NCBI RefSeq assembly: GCF_006345825.1 | Contig: NZ_VCIX01000078.1 | Span: forward strand, 58,882-122,881 | Direction: 5' to 3' | Length of the DNA stretch: 64,000 nucleotides | DNA from: Paenibacillus paridis | GTDB taxonomy: Bacteria; Bacillota; Bacilli; Paenibacillales; Paenibacillaceae | In this document: in pieces, positions 23,767-32,938 of the stretch | Layout: every line of letters starts with the position of its first letter | Numbering within the stretch: the stretch's first letter is position 1 | The notes under the pieces: model-generated | What the model was told of the DNA's origin: nothing | The model's database searches: none | Seen by the model: only the letters and a program-made list of their open reading frames with translations | Program-made: the position numbers and the translations under genes

Positions 23767-23954
23767 AAGTTGAACTAAAAAAATGAAGTGTAAGCGAAGT
23801 GAGAAGATCGTTCTGGAGAAACGAAGTGTTCGTCTTTGTAGCCGGATCTTATCTTTACATGTCTTAGTCAATCAAAGAATCTGGTTACAACCGCGACCCT
23901 AAAGAATAATCTACTCACACAGTGACCACCACGAGAAACTTTAGTTCAACTTAT
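23765..23954. mobile_element. MITE-like 190-bp inverted-repeat element
   Basis: ATAAGTTGAACTAAA (23765-23779) is perfectly inverted at 23940-23954. There is no ORF of note inside. ATAGA occurs at both borders (23761-23765 and 23953-23957), a possible short target duplication. It interrupts the right copy of the 123-bp repeat. This has the form of a non-autonomous element; its parent is not identifiable here. Confidence 0.7.
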
Positions 23955-23969
23955 AGAGATACACGCAGC

Positions 23970-24005
23970 AAAAAGCCCACAACTCGATCAACGAGATGTG
24001 GGCTT
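23970..24005 (-). terminator. Intrinsic terminator of the glycan operon
   Basis: Minus strand: AAGCCCACA-t-CTCG pairs with CGAG-t-TGTGGGCTT, followed by TTTT. It lies 68 nt after the last gene of the 32766-24073 operon. Confidence 0.85.
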
Positions 24006-24072
24006 GAGCACGCTATTGCTTGAGGTCAACGGTTCAACGAAACCAGCCTAACAGCTTGATGCTGCTGACTAA

Positions 24073-25542
24073 TTACAACACGCGCGTCAGCCTAACCGCC
24101 TGATAGATTTTATCCGGCAGCTCTAGCCTGCTTGTTCCGCTTAGCAGTCCCTCGACCTCGGTAATCTTCATTTCCCAAGTATCGATGATTTCCGCTTTGA
24201 AGCTGCTGCCCTCAGGCAGCTCAAGGACCCGGTATGCCGGACGGTGAATGCCAAAGTATTGCAGGTAGTACTCGCCTTCAATTCCAATGGTCGGTACGTC
24301 GTATACCTCAGGGATCGGCTTGCAGTTTTTCGGCGCTGCCTCCAGAATCATCCGCAGAAAGCGGATTCGCTCCGGGCTGTCGCCATGCAGCTTGCCTCCC
24401 TTGGCCCACCAGATGGTATCTTGCTCATCGGCATAGGTTTCTCCATGCGTGCAGTAGCTGCCTCGGGCGATGATATCCCAGAAACGGCGTACCATTTCCT
24501 CGCCTGTCACATTGCCCCAGCGCTGCGGCAGATTACCTTCATAGCAGCATTCATCCACCACAATGGGCTTGTGGAATTCCCTGTGCCAGATCGGCGGCAT
24601 CGTTACATCCCAATGCTGAACGCTCAGATGAGTAATCCATGGCTGCTTATGATCGTAGAACACGACACTGGCATGATCATACATCTTCGTGCCGTTATGA
24701 ATGGAACGCAGATGTGCGTAAGGATCTTCCTCCTGTGTCAGCTGCAGCAGGCGGTCCCAATCCGCCATATGCTTCTCTTCCATAAAATCGTATTCATTCG
24801 CCAGCGCCCACCATACATTGCGGAAGGAGCCCAAGCGGGCAATCACATAACGCAAATAATAATCATCACTTGACGCTTCCATAGCATCAAAACCCCAGCG
24901 GCCTTTGTCATAGGGATGAAATAGAATCAAATCCGCCTCGATTCCAAGCTGCTGCAAATCGGATATGCGCTGCTCCAGCTTGGCAAAGAAGCGCGGATCA
25001 AACCGCTCCAGATCAAAGCTGCCGCCTTCCTCCTTCACAAACGGATAGCAATCCGGATCGGTGGAGTTGAACGCATAGTGCTTCGGAAAAACGCACATCC
25101 GCAGCTTATTAAACGGCGCTTCTGCCAGGGTAGCCAGCGTCTGCTGCTGCATGGCCTCGTCCAGATGTATCCATGCATAACAGGTGGTCCCAAAAGGCGC
25201 GTAGCTGCTGCCGTCCGCATAGGCGAACTGGTACTCATCCTTCACTCGAACCGGACCATGATTCCCGGCCTGGGCAGGGATACATTCAAAGCTTCCCCTA
25301 TGCCCATTCAACTGTGCTGACGAGCTTTCGGTTCTATAAGCCCATCGCCCCTCTTGCTCCGGCATGAATCGAATGCGGTATATGCCGCCTCCGTCATAGA
25401 ATCCCCTGACCGATACCTCATGCCCGTCCTTGCTAAAATATCCCTTCAGCTCCTGCTCCGCATAAGGGTTGCCCTCCTGCGGGCCGGACAGTGAAATCTC
25501 AAATTGCCCCCATCGCTCCACTGCTTCTTCCCGTACCGTCAT
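24073..25542 (-). CDS. Glycoside hydrolase with DUF5060 and DUF5605/GH140-like barrel
   Basis: 489 residues without a signal peptide, so cytoplasmic. About 1-90 is a beta-sandwich DUF5060 domain (E-G-R-W-A-Y-R-T near 64-71); 110-400 is a TIM barrel of the DUF4038/GH140-like kind; the tail is a small beta domain of DUF5605 type. Glu250 in W-W-A-L-A-N-E-Y-D is in the place of a clan-A acid/base, and Glu331 in V-V-D-E-C could be the nucleophile. GH140 enzymes are apiosidases, but related barrels act on other plant sugars. As last gene of an operon with alpha-rhamnosidase and an oligosaccharide importer, it probably trims an imported pectin-type or flavonoid glycoside. Substrate uncertain. Confidence 0.75.
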   Translation of the reverse strand: MTVREEAVERWGQFEISLSGPQEGNPYAEQELKGYFSKDGHEVSVRGFYDGGGIYRIRFMPEQEGRWAYRTESSSAQLNGHRGSFECIPAQAGNHGPVRVKDEYQFAYADGSSYAPFGTTCYAWIHLDEAMQQQTLATLAEAPFNKLRMCVFPKHYAFNSTDPDCYPFVKEEGGSFDLERFDPRFFAKLEQRISDLQQLGIEADLILFHPYDKGRWGFDAMEASSDDYYLRYVIARLGSFRNVWWALANEYDFMEEKHMADWDRLLQLTQEEDPYAHLRSIHNGTKMYDHASVVFYDHKQPWITHLSVQHWDVTMPPIWHREFHKPIVVDECCYEGNLPQRWGNVTGEEMVRRFWDIIARGSYCTHGETYADEQDTIWWAKGGKLHGDSPERIRFLRMILEAAPKNCKPIPEVYDVPTIGIEGEYYLQYFGIHRPAYRVLELPEGSSFKAEIIDTWEMKITEVEGLLSGTSRLELPDKIYQAVRLTRVL

Positions 25543-25636
25543 GCGCTCTTGCCCTCCCCCTTCGTTTGCAGCAGCAGCAGACGCTCTTCGGCCTGCTGCT
25601 CCCTAACAAGCTTTTTGACTAATCCTTTCCCGCTGT

Positions 25637-26485
25637 TTACCCTTTAATCCCCGTCGTAGAAATACCCTCTACAAAGTAACGCTGCAGGGAGAAGAAAATA
25701 ATTAGGGCTGGGATCAACGAGACCACTGACATCGCGAACATAGGACCCCAGTTCGACTCGCCAGAAGAGTCCATAAACAGGCGCAGACCAAGTGGAACCG
25801 TGTAATTGCCCGGCGAGTTCAGATACAGCAATTGGCTGAAGAAATCATCCCAGGTCCAGATAAACGTGAAAATGGCCGTTGTAATTAGCGCGGGAAAAGC
25901 AAGCGGTAAAATAATTCGCCAGTAAATCTGGATTGTCCCACAGCCGTCAATCGTCGCTGACTCGTCGAGATCGCGCGGCAAGCCGCGGATAAACTGCACC
26001 ATGAGGAAAATAAAAAATGCTTCCGTGGCCAACAGCTTAGGTACAAATAGCGGACCGAATGTGTCTACCCAGCCCATTTTGAAGAAAAAGACATATTGCG
26101 GAATGACCGTTACGTGATGCGGCAGCATAATGGTCACCATCATCAGCGCGAACCATACTTTTTTCCAAGAGAAGCTCAGCCTTCCAAATGCATAGGCCGC
26201 CATCGAGCATGAAACCACGTTTCCCACCACGCAAATCAGTCCGAGCATAATGGAATTGCCAATGAACGTGCCGAAGGAGGATTTGGATACGCCTGACCAG
26301 CCCTTCGTATAATTGTCCAGCGTGACCTCTTTGGGCCAAATCGACAAATCCGAAAAGATGAGGTAGCTTGGTTTGAACGAGCTGACCACCAGCCAAATAA
26401 TCGGGTAGAGCATAACAAGGCCTAGCAAAATGACGAAGAGGTGCGTCCCCATAGCCTGTGCTCTTGAAGTTGTATTCATCGTCAT
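25637..26485 (-). CDS. Carbohydrate ABC permease, MalG type
   Basis: 282 residues with six hydrophobic helices and the inner-membrane EAA loop near 190-205 (L-D-E-S-A-T-I-D-G-C-G, then P-L-A-F-P-A-L). Typical of the second CUT1 permease. Overlaps the upstream permease gene by 4 nt (ATGA). Works with the permease at 26482-27414 and the binding protein at 27438-28748. No ATPase is encoded here; CUT1 systems of Gram-positives often share an MsmX-type ATPase encoded elsewhere. Confidence 0.93.
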   Translation of the reverse strand: MTMNTTSRAQAMGTHLFVILLGLVMLYPIIWLVVSSFKPSYLIFSDLSIWPKEVTLDNYTKGWSGVSKSSFGTFIGNSIMLGLICVVGNVVSCSMAAYAFGRLSFSWKKVWFALMMVTIMLPHHVTVIPQYVFFFKMGWVDTFGPLFVPKLLATEAFFIFLMVQFIRGLPRDLDESATIDGCGTIQIYWRIILPLAFPALITTAIFTFIWTWDDFFSQLLYLNSPGNYTVPLGLRLFMDSSGESNWGPMFAMSVVSLIPALIIFFSLQRYFVEGISTTGIKG

Positions 26486-27414
26486 TTCCCCCCGTCCGCA
26501 TAGTTAACCCAATACTTGGATGTGCCAAAGATAATAGCTGTAAATATCGCAATAATGACCAGAAGTCCCCACGCCATAGCAGAAGCATAACCCATCTCGA
26601 AGAAGGCAAAGCCCTTTTGGTAGAGATACAGGGTATAGAACAGCGTAGAGTCGATAGGCCCGCCTTTGCCGCCGCTAATAATGAAGGCTGGCGTAAAGGC
26701 CTGGAAAGCCGTAATCAGCTGGATGACTAGATTGAAGAAGATCACTGGCGAGAGCATCGGAATCGTAATATTGAAGAAGCGGCGCATTCTGCCTGCTCCA
26801 TCCACCTGGGATGCCTCATATAGCTCCATCGGGATCTGCTTTAAACCCGCCAAAAAGATAATCATCGACGAGCCAAACTGCCATACGGTTAACGCAATAA
26901 TCGAATAAATCGCATATTTGGGATTCGAGACCCAATCCGGAGCCTGAATGCCGAACACGCTGAGCAAAAACTCATTCAGCACACCGCCGCCGCCAAACAT
27001 TTTGCGCCACAGCACAGCTATCGCTACGCTTCCCCCAAGCAGGGTCGGAATGTAATAGACCGTCCGGTATAGTGGAAGTGCACGTATGCCTTTGTTCAGA
27101 AGCATGGCTACCGCAAGCGCAAAAATCAGCTTTAACGGAACGGATGCGAACACATAAGTAAAAGTGACCTTTAACGATTGCATGTAACGGGGATCATCGA
27201 GCATTCTGGCATAGTTTTCGGTCCCGATCCATTTGGACGGTGTCAGCATGTCATATTGGGTAAACGAGAGATAGAGTGAGCTGATCATCGGTCCGATCGT
27301 GAGTGCGAAAACCCCCAAAAACCAAGGCAAAAGAAAAAGGTAGGGGACCGCATTTTTCTTCCACAGCCCCTTGAGATACATTGAAGTCCGATTTGATTTA
27401 GCTGATTGCTTCAA
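26482..27414 (-). CDS. Carbohydrate ABC permease, MalF type
   Basis: 310 residues, six predicted helices; EAA loop near 198-215 (L-Y-E-A-S-Q-V-D-G-A-G, then I-P-M-L-S-P-V). First permease of the CUT1 importer. 23 nt downstream of the binding-protein gene and overlapping the next permease, so translationally coupled. Confidence 0.93.
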   Translation of the reverse strand: MKQSAKSNRTSMYLKGLWKKNAVPYLFLLPWFLGVFALTIGPMISSLYLSFTQYDMLTPSKWIGTENYARMLDDPRYMQSLKVTFTYVFASVPLKLIFALAVAMLLNKGIRALPLYRTVYYIPTLLGGSVAIAVLWRKMFGGGGVLNEFLLSVFGIQAPDWVSNPKYAIYSIIALTVWQFGSSMIIFLAGLKQIPMELYEASQVDGAGRMRRFFNITIPMLSPVIFFNLVIQLITAFQAFTPAFIISGGKGGPIDSTLFYTLYLYQKGFAFFEMGYASAMAWGLLVIIAIFTAIIFGTSKYWVNYADGGK

Positions 27415-27437
27415 ACGCGGTCCCTCCTATTGGGATT

Positions 27438-28748
27438 TTATTTTGCTTTGGCAGCTGCAGCTTGAGCGGCCTTCAAAGCTTCTTGGGCAGATTCTTGAGC
27501 GGAAGCCGCGCCGAAAGCTATTTTCTGAGCCGCATTTTTCAAAGCGGCATCCCATTCGGCAATGTTTGGCATTTCGCGGTCCATCTCGCGGGACTGCTCA
27601 GCGGCCACATCCAGGTAGTTATACGTTTTCAATACGATTGGCTCTGCATTCGCTTTTAGAGCTTCACGAACGACCTTGGAGCCCGGGATACCTCTGTCGC
27701 TGCTTAAGATCGCTGTAGCTTCAGGATCATTAACAAAGAAGTTAATAAACGCAGCCGCTTCCTTGCCGTGCTCAGTTTTTGCGCTTACCCCTAGGAACTG
27801 GCTAGGCTGAATCCACATGCCCTTTTCGGTTCCGCCACTTGGCAGCGGGATCATTTCCAGCTCATCCTGCATCGCTTCCTGGAAGGCCTTCAACTGATTG
27901 GACCACATGACGACCATCGCAGTTTTACCTTCAACCAACATAGAATTGTCGGGAGCGACTTCCAAATAAGCAGCCGATTTCTCTGCTGAAGGAATGATGC
28001 CTTCGTCGCGGAAACGCTTCCACATCTCAAACCAAGAGGTCATGTCTGCTTCATCAAAGGAAATGCTGGTGCCATCAAACAGCGCTTTTCCGCTTTGACG
28101 CACATAATGTCCAACATAGTGGGTAAAGGCAGATTGATCGGCGAAGGCATAATAACCGCTGCCTAGCTTAGCTACAAGCTCCTTGCTATACTGCTCCAGC
28201 TCGTCCCAGCTCAGACCCGCTTTCGGCGGCTCCATGCCTGCCTTTTTGATCAGCTCGGTGTTATACACAATGCCAAGTGCATTGGAGCCCAAATTAATGC
28301 CATATTGTTTATCATTCAGCTTGCCGCTAGTGGCAATCGCCTCGTCAAAATCGCTCAAATTGATTTCGTTGCCCATGAATGGGTCCAATTCAAGCAGCGT
28401 GCCGCGGGATACATAGTCTGGGTAATTGTTGCCCAGTTGAATGAGGTCAGGAGCATTGCCTCCTGCAATTTGGGTGTTCAGCTTATCCCAGTAGCCGTCC
28501 GCTCCTAAATATTCGGCATTAATCGAAATGTTAGGATTTTTGCCCTCAAACAAATCAATGACCTTCAGCGTTGCTTCATGACGCGCTTGAGACCCCCACC
28601 ACATCATTCGCAACTCTACTTTTTTGTCTGCGGCTTCCTCTCCTTTATTACTGCCAGACGGACTGTTAGTCGATGAGTTGCCGCATGCAGCGAGGAAAAT
28701 CATCAGGGTGACGAGCAGCGAAGACCATAACATTCTGTTTTTGAACAT
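27438..28748 (-). CDS. Sugar-binding lipoprotein of the CUT1 importer
   Basis: 436 residues. Lipoprotein signal with lipobox L-A-A-C (Cys22), a Ser/Asn spacer, then an extracellular solute-binding protein family 1 fold (L-R-M-M-W-W-G-S near the start, N-A-P-D-L-I-Q-L, and an Ala-rich C-terminus). Captures an oligosaccharide, from context a rhamnose-containing one, for the two downstream permeases. SD GGGAGG precedes the ATG. 71 nt downstream of the hydrolase at 28820. Confidence 0.92.
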   Translation of the reverse strand: MFKNRMLWSSLLVTLMIFLAACGNSSTNSPSGSNKGEEAADKKVELRMMWWGSQARHEATLKVIDLFEGKNPNISINAEYLGADGYWDKLNTQIAGGNAPDLIQLGNNYPDYVSRGTLLELDPFMGNEINLSDFDEAIATSGKLNDKQYGINLGSNALGIVYNTELIKKAGMEPPKAGLSWDELEQYSKELVAKLGSGYYAFADQSAFTHYVGHYVRQSGKALFDGTSISFDEADMTSWFEMWKRFRDEGIIPSAEKSAAYLEVAPDNSMLVEGKTAMVVMWSNQLKAFQEAMQDELEMIPLPSGGTEKGMWIQPSQFLGVSAKTEHGKEAAAFINFFVNDPEATAILSSDRGIPGSKVVREALKANAEPIVLKTYNYLDVAAEQSREMDREMPNIAEWDAALKNAAQKIAFGAASAQESAQEALKAAQAAAAKAK

Positions 28749-28819
28749 TTTTAAAAACCTCCCTTTTAGTTAGCAAGCTAAAACATTAACGATGTTGCAT
28801 AATTGCTATCGGTTTCATT

Positions 28820-30106
28820 TCAAGGAAAATGAATCCCGAGAAAGCTGCTGATCGGCGGTTTGCCGCGCATCTCATCAATCATGTTCAGTACAAGCAGGTT
28901 CCAATTCAAAAATCCGCCGTTCATGACGGGCTCCCCGGTTTCTGGAATATAGTACTCATGAAGCACGCCCGATTTCTCCAGATCCCTGCCGAGCAGCGTT
29001 ACCGTCTTGATGCACAGCTCCTTGGCTTGCTCCACATATCCATAATTCATCAGGCCGCGGAAGACCACATAATTGGCAACGATCCAGACTGGGCCAAGCC
29101 AGTTCGACGGGTTATTCGTTGCCCGGCAATCGAACATTTTCTCATCCTGGGCAAGCGTAGCCATTCCGGACGGGCTGTTAAACGTATTTTTATCTGCTGC
29201 ATGCAGCTCCGCCAGCAAAGCAGCCTGCCTATGATCGGCAATGCCCGCCCACAGCGGGATGAATCCGGACCATACCCTTATTTTGATAGGGAGTGTCTTC
29301 CAGAACACCCCAAGGCCAGTATGGAACCAATCATAAGCACGTGTTTTAATGTCCACATCTACCGAATAATAAAACTTGTCCCGCTGGTCCCAGCATTCCT
29401 CCTGAATGGCTTTACTTAGCTCGGCTGCCTTTTCTTCAAAGCGCAATTGCAGTTCAGGATGACCAAGGTGAGCCGCAATGGATGAAAAGGCTTTCATATC
29501 ACTAACCATAAAACTGTTCAAATAGATATTCGCAGTTGAGAAGCGCGGGCGGCCAAAGGTTGCCGGATCATTATCCATTCCGATCATCACATCGTCCGCC
29601 CAAACATACAGCCGGCTATTCTCGTGATAATAGAAACGGTCATAGCAATCGAAGTAGCGTTCAAGCTGCTCCAGATGCGGCTCGATCCAGCGGTAATCCC
29701 CGCATGCCCCGCTTATAATCGCAATCTGCTGGCACAGGAAGGGCTTGTGCATGTTCATGATATGCCCTTCCTTGCGCTTGCCGATCAAATAAGGCTCGGG
29801 CAGCTTGCTCTTCTCAATCATCATCGGAATGTAGCCATCCTCAAGCTGATAATCCAGAAAGTTAAAAATATTGCCCTTGGCATGTGCGATATAACGGTCC
29901 CTGTTCTCATCTTCTGCCATATTCAGAAGTGCATATACCGCCCAAAAGGAGTCCCAGTCCCACAGATTTCCGTCATAGATAGAGCCAGGATCCACAAAGG
30001 GATGCTTGAGATAATGAGCGGGCGCCTTCAGAATGGTATCCGCCTTCTCGCCAATATAAGCTCTTAACAGCTGTTCATAATGCTCGAAAGCTTCACTCAT
30101 TGGCAT
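28820..30106 (-). CDS. MGH1-like (alpha/alpha)6-barrel glycoside hydrolase
   Basis: 428 residues, no signal peptide. Motifs L-W-D-W-D-S-F-W near 48-55, D-D-x-M-I-G-M-D-N-D-P around 170-180 and N-W-L-G-P-V-W-I near 335 recall the GH37/GH63 and mannosylglycerate-hydrolase (MGH1-like) clan, where an Asp in the middle motif and a C-terminal Glu catalyse inversion. The start overlaps the end of the upstream GH78 gene by 10 nt, with the SD inside that gene. Probably an intracellular exo-hydrolase acting on the imported oligosaccharide after rhamnose removal. The exact specificity is not readable. Confidence 0.8.
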   Translation of the reverse strand: MPMSEAFEHYEQLLRAYIGEKADTILKAPAHYLKHPFVDPGSIYDGNLWDWDSFWAVYALLNMAEDENRDRYIAHAKGNIFNFLDYQLEDGYIPMMIEKSKLPEPYLIGKRKEGHIMNMHKPFLCQQIAIISGACGDYRWIEPHLEQLERYFDCYDRFYYHENSRLYVWADDVMIGMDNDPATFGRPRFSTANIYLNSFMVSDMKAFSSIAAHLGHPELQLRFEEKAAELSKAIQEECWDQRDKFYYSVDVDIKTRAYDWFHTGLGVFWKTLPIKIRVWSGFIPLWAGIADHRQAALLAELHAADKNTFNSPSGMATLAQDEKMFDCRATNNPSNWLGPVWIVANYVVFRGLMNYGYVEQAKELCIKTVTLLGRDLEKSGVLHEYYIPETGEPVMNGGFLNWNLLVLNMIDEMRGKPPISSFLGIHFP

Positions 30107-32766
30107 TCTCCCCCTTCCTTTTTGCCTGTCTTTGCGCAGTAAAAGGTATACGCTCCTGAGCCTACCTCATAATGCAAGCTGCCCGCTTCAAGCGATTTCG
30201 CTTGGCCTTGGGCTCGCACCGCCGGCCCTGGTAAAGTCACAGAAGCCGTTGTATTGGGCGGCAGACTGAGCTTTACCGTCACGCCTTGCTGCGCATCATA
30301 TTCCCAGCTGGCTTCGATGCGGCCGTATCCGCTCTCATAATGCGCTTTCACAAATTTTAATGTTCCTCCCGGCCTTGGTTGAAACCGGATGTGCTTGAAG
30401 CCGGGCCGCTGCGGATCAGGGTCCAACCCTGCCATGTAACGGAACATCCACTCTCCGACCGAGCCTAGCGAGTAATGGTTGAACGAGTTCATGCTAGGGC
30501 TTTGGAAGCCGCCATGCTCCGTCCAGCCGTCCCACCGCTCCCAGATTGTCGTAGCCCCCTGCTTGACGGAGTATAGCCAAGATGGATAGCTTTCCTGATG
30601 AAGCAGCGTGTAGGCAAGCTCAGTCTGGCCAATCTCGGACAATACGGGCAGAAGATAACCTACGCCGAGGAAGCCCGTCGATAGGTGATTGCCATTCTCC
30701 TCAATGAGCTGTACCAGCCGCCGAGCCGACTTTTCACTCCGTTCCTCAGTCAGCAGGCCAAAATATAAGGCCAGCGCGTATACCGTCTGGGTATCTCCTT
30801 CAATTATGCCGTCCGTTGCAACAAAGCGGCTCATAAAGGCCCTCTTGATTTGTTCGAATAATTCATCGTAGCTAGCCGCATCCGCCTCATTGCCGACAAG
30901 GGCAGCAATCCGAGCAAACAACCGAGTACTGTAGGCAAAATATTGCGTGGCCAGCACATCTTTGGGCGTATCCGCATTCACCGACAACCAGTCGGCATGA
31001 TCGGCATAACCCGGCCGGATCAGCTCATCGCTGTTAGCCTTCAAGTAGTCGATCCACTGCTTCATTCGATCGTAATACTGCTTTAGAATCGCAGAATCTC
31101 CGTACATCAGATACAATGTCCATGGAATAATGACTCCCGCATCTCCCCAGCCGGCATTATCCGGTGCGAACCATTTCGCGCTCGACACCTGCTTGAAGAA
31201 TGACCAGTTCGCATCCGGTGCCGTATCGGGGAACGCGCCGTCCTCCCGCTGCGCATCAGCTACATCCACCATATACTTTTTGAAAAAGGCTTCGACGTCC
31301 ATGTTATAGCAGGCCGTACGCGCAAAGATTTGCGCATCTCCCGTCCAGCCGAGCCGTTCATCCCGCTGCGGGCAATCTGTCGGAACACTGAAGAAGTTCC
31401 CCTTTTGCCCCCAGACAATATTGCTGTACAGCTGATTAATCATCTCGTCCGAGGTTTCTATCCAGCCGGACGTTTCAGCAGCCGAGTAGGCGGCGAGTCC
31501 AAGCAGCTGGTCTAGCGTTAGCTCTTCCTCCGCTCCTTCGACTTCCACATAACGAAAGCCATGATAGGTAAAATGAGGTTCCAGCTCCTCAGTTCCATTC
31601 CCCCGTAAAATATAAATGTCCGTTTGAACCGCCTTGCGGAGATTGGCGAGGTACAACGAGCCGTCAGCATCCAGCATTTCCGCATGCCGGACCGTAATTT
31701 CCTGTCCGGAATACCCACTCATTTGTAGTTGGGTCCAGCCGGCCATATTTTGCCCAAGGTCGTAGATATAGCTGCCTCGCTCTGTCTTCCTGACAGACAC
31801 CGGACGAAGCTGCTCCATCACCCGGATCGGCGGATCAAGCTGCAGCGTCAATTCCCCTGCGTAAGGCTCAAAGCAGTGCGGCTGCTCCCAATCTCCATCC
31901 TGAAAGCCGGGCTCATCCCAACCGGACTGCGCCAGGCGGGCATCGTACTTTTCCCCTTTAATAATATCCGAATAAAGGATCGGCCCCTGGCTCATCTTCC
32001 ACGAGCCGTCCGAGATTAGCCATTCTTCACTGCCGTCCTCATACGCCAGATGAAGCTGAAACAGCAGCCGCGGAGACTCCCCATATACCTGGCGTCCCAT
32101 CATTCCCAGATAACCCGCGTACCAGCCTGTGCCTAAAATAATGCCAATCGCATTGCTCCCCTGACGCAGCAGGTGCGTGACATCGCAGACCTGGTATTGT
32201 GCCCTGGTATGATAATCCGTCCAGCCGGGGGCGAACCGCTCATCGGTCGCACGCTTGCCATTAATGGATAGCTCATAGAGCCCTAATGCGCTTGCGTAAG
32301 CGGTTGCATTTTTCACAAGCCTTTCCGTATGAAAGGCTTTGCGCAGATAGCTTGCCGGAGGCAGCTCCAGCTCTTTCGGAATAACGCTTCCAATCCATTG
32401 CGAAATCCACTCTGTTGGCTCAAGGCCAGCTTGCGTCCAGACAGCTGCTTCACTCCAATCCGATGGCGATCCAGACTCATCCCACACTCGGACTCTCCAC
32501 CAGCATTGTTTGCCGCCTCTGGGTAGCAGCCCCTGGTATTCGACATGCAGCGATTGTCCCGATGCAACAACGCCGCTGTCCCACAGGTCCGGCTTCCCCT
32601 GCAGCAGCTGCTCTTGTGCAGATGCAGCCTGAATATGGTAAGCGCTTTGAAGCTGCTCCGACTCGGCGGATTGCAGCACCCAGCTCATGCTGGCGGCAGC
32701 GCCTATCGCCTTCTGCTGCGGCTCATGCTTATGAACCATTTTTAAACGGCTTGCGGTAATTCCCAC
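30097..32766 (-). CDS. GH78 alpha-L-rhamnosidase
   Basis: 889 residues from GTG at 32766 (GAGGAG, 7-nt spacing). An N-terminal FN3-like domain, two beta-sandwich domains of the Bac_rhamnosid_N type (Y-E-L-S-I-N-G-K-R region, then A-G-W-T), an (alpha/alpha)6 barrel with the GH78 motif R-D-E-R-L-G-W-T-G-D, and a C-terminal beta domain. The second catalytic acid is expected at the Glu of T-I-W-E-R-W-D-G-W. Removes terminal alpha-L-rhamnose; no signal peptide, so it acts on imported substrate. First gene of the operon, divergent from the AraC regulator. Confidence 0.93.
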   Translation of the reverse strand: MGITASRLKMVHKHEPQQKAIGAAASMSWVLQSAESEQLQSAYHIQAASAQEQLLQGKPDLWDSGVVASGQSLHVEYQGLLPRGGKQCWWRVRVWDESGSPSDWSEAAVWTQAGLEPTEWISQWIGSVIPKELELPPASYLRKAFHTERLVKNATAYASALGLYELSINGKRATDERFAPGWTDYHTRAQYQVCDVTHLLRQGSNAIGIILGTGWYAGYLGMMGRQVYGESPRLLFQLHLAYEDGSEEWLISDGSWKMSQGPILYSDIIKGEKYDARLAQSGWDEPGFQDGDWEQPHCFEPYAGELTLQLDPPIRVMEQLRPVSVRKTERGSYIYDLGQNMAGWTQLQMSGYSGQEITVRHAEMLDADGSLYLANLRKAVQTDIYILRGNGTEELEPHFTYHGFRYVEVEGAEEELTLDQLLGLAAYSAAETSGWIETSDEMINQLYSNIVWGQKGNFFSVPTDCPQRDERLGWTGDAQIFARTACYNMDVEAFFKKYMVDVADAQREDGAFPDTAPDANWSFFKQVSSAKWFAPDNAGWGDAGVIIPWTLYLMYGDSAILKQYYDRMKQWIDYLKANSDELIRPGYADHADWLSVNADTPKDVLATQYFAYSTRLFARIAALVGNEADAASYDELFEQIKRAFMSRFVATDGIIEGDTQTVYALALYFGLLTEERSEKSARRLVQLIEENGNHLSTGFLGVGYLLPVLSEIGQTELAYTLLHQESYPSWLYSVKQGATTIWERWDGWTEHGGFQSPSMNSFNHYSLGSVGEWMFRYMAGLDPDPQRPGFKHIRFQPRPGGTLKFVKAHYESGYGRIEASWEYDAQQGVTVKLSLPPNTTASVTLPGPAVRAQGQAKSLEAGSLHYEVGSGAYTFYCAKTGKKEGGECQ

Positions 32767-32889
32767 ATTCGCGCTCCTCTCTGCATCCTGCTTCGTTGAT
32801 TAAAGTATAAAAGATCATGAATCGACATTTATGGGTTGATATCACAATAGATATAGGTCATTATCATTTTTTATACTTGATATTCCGCA

Positions 32890-32904
32890 TGTAAAGCGCT
32901 TACA
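32890..32904. promoter_or_regulatory. cre-like palindrome in the divergent GH78/AraC region
   Basis: TGTAAAGCGCTTACA is an almost perfect dyad that fits a cre half-site TGTAAGCG on the minus strand but has one extra base compared with the consensus spacing. CcpA control of the glycan operon is plausible. Confidence 0.4.
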
Positions 32905-32938
32905 ATTAGTGGTACAAAGCAAGAAGGGGAGCTGCGAA

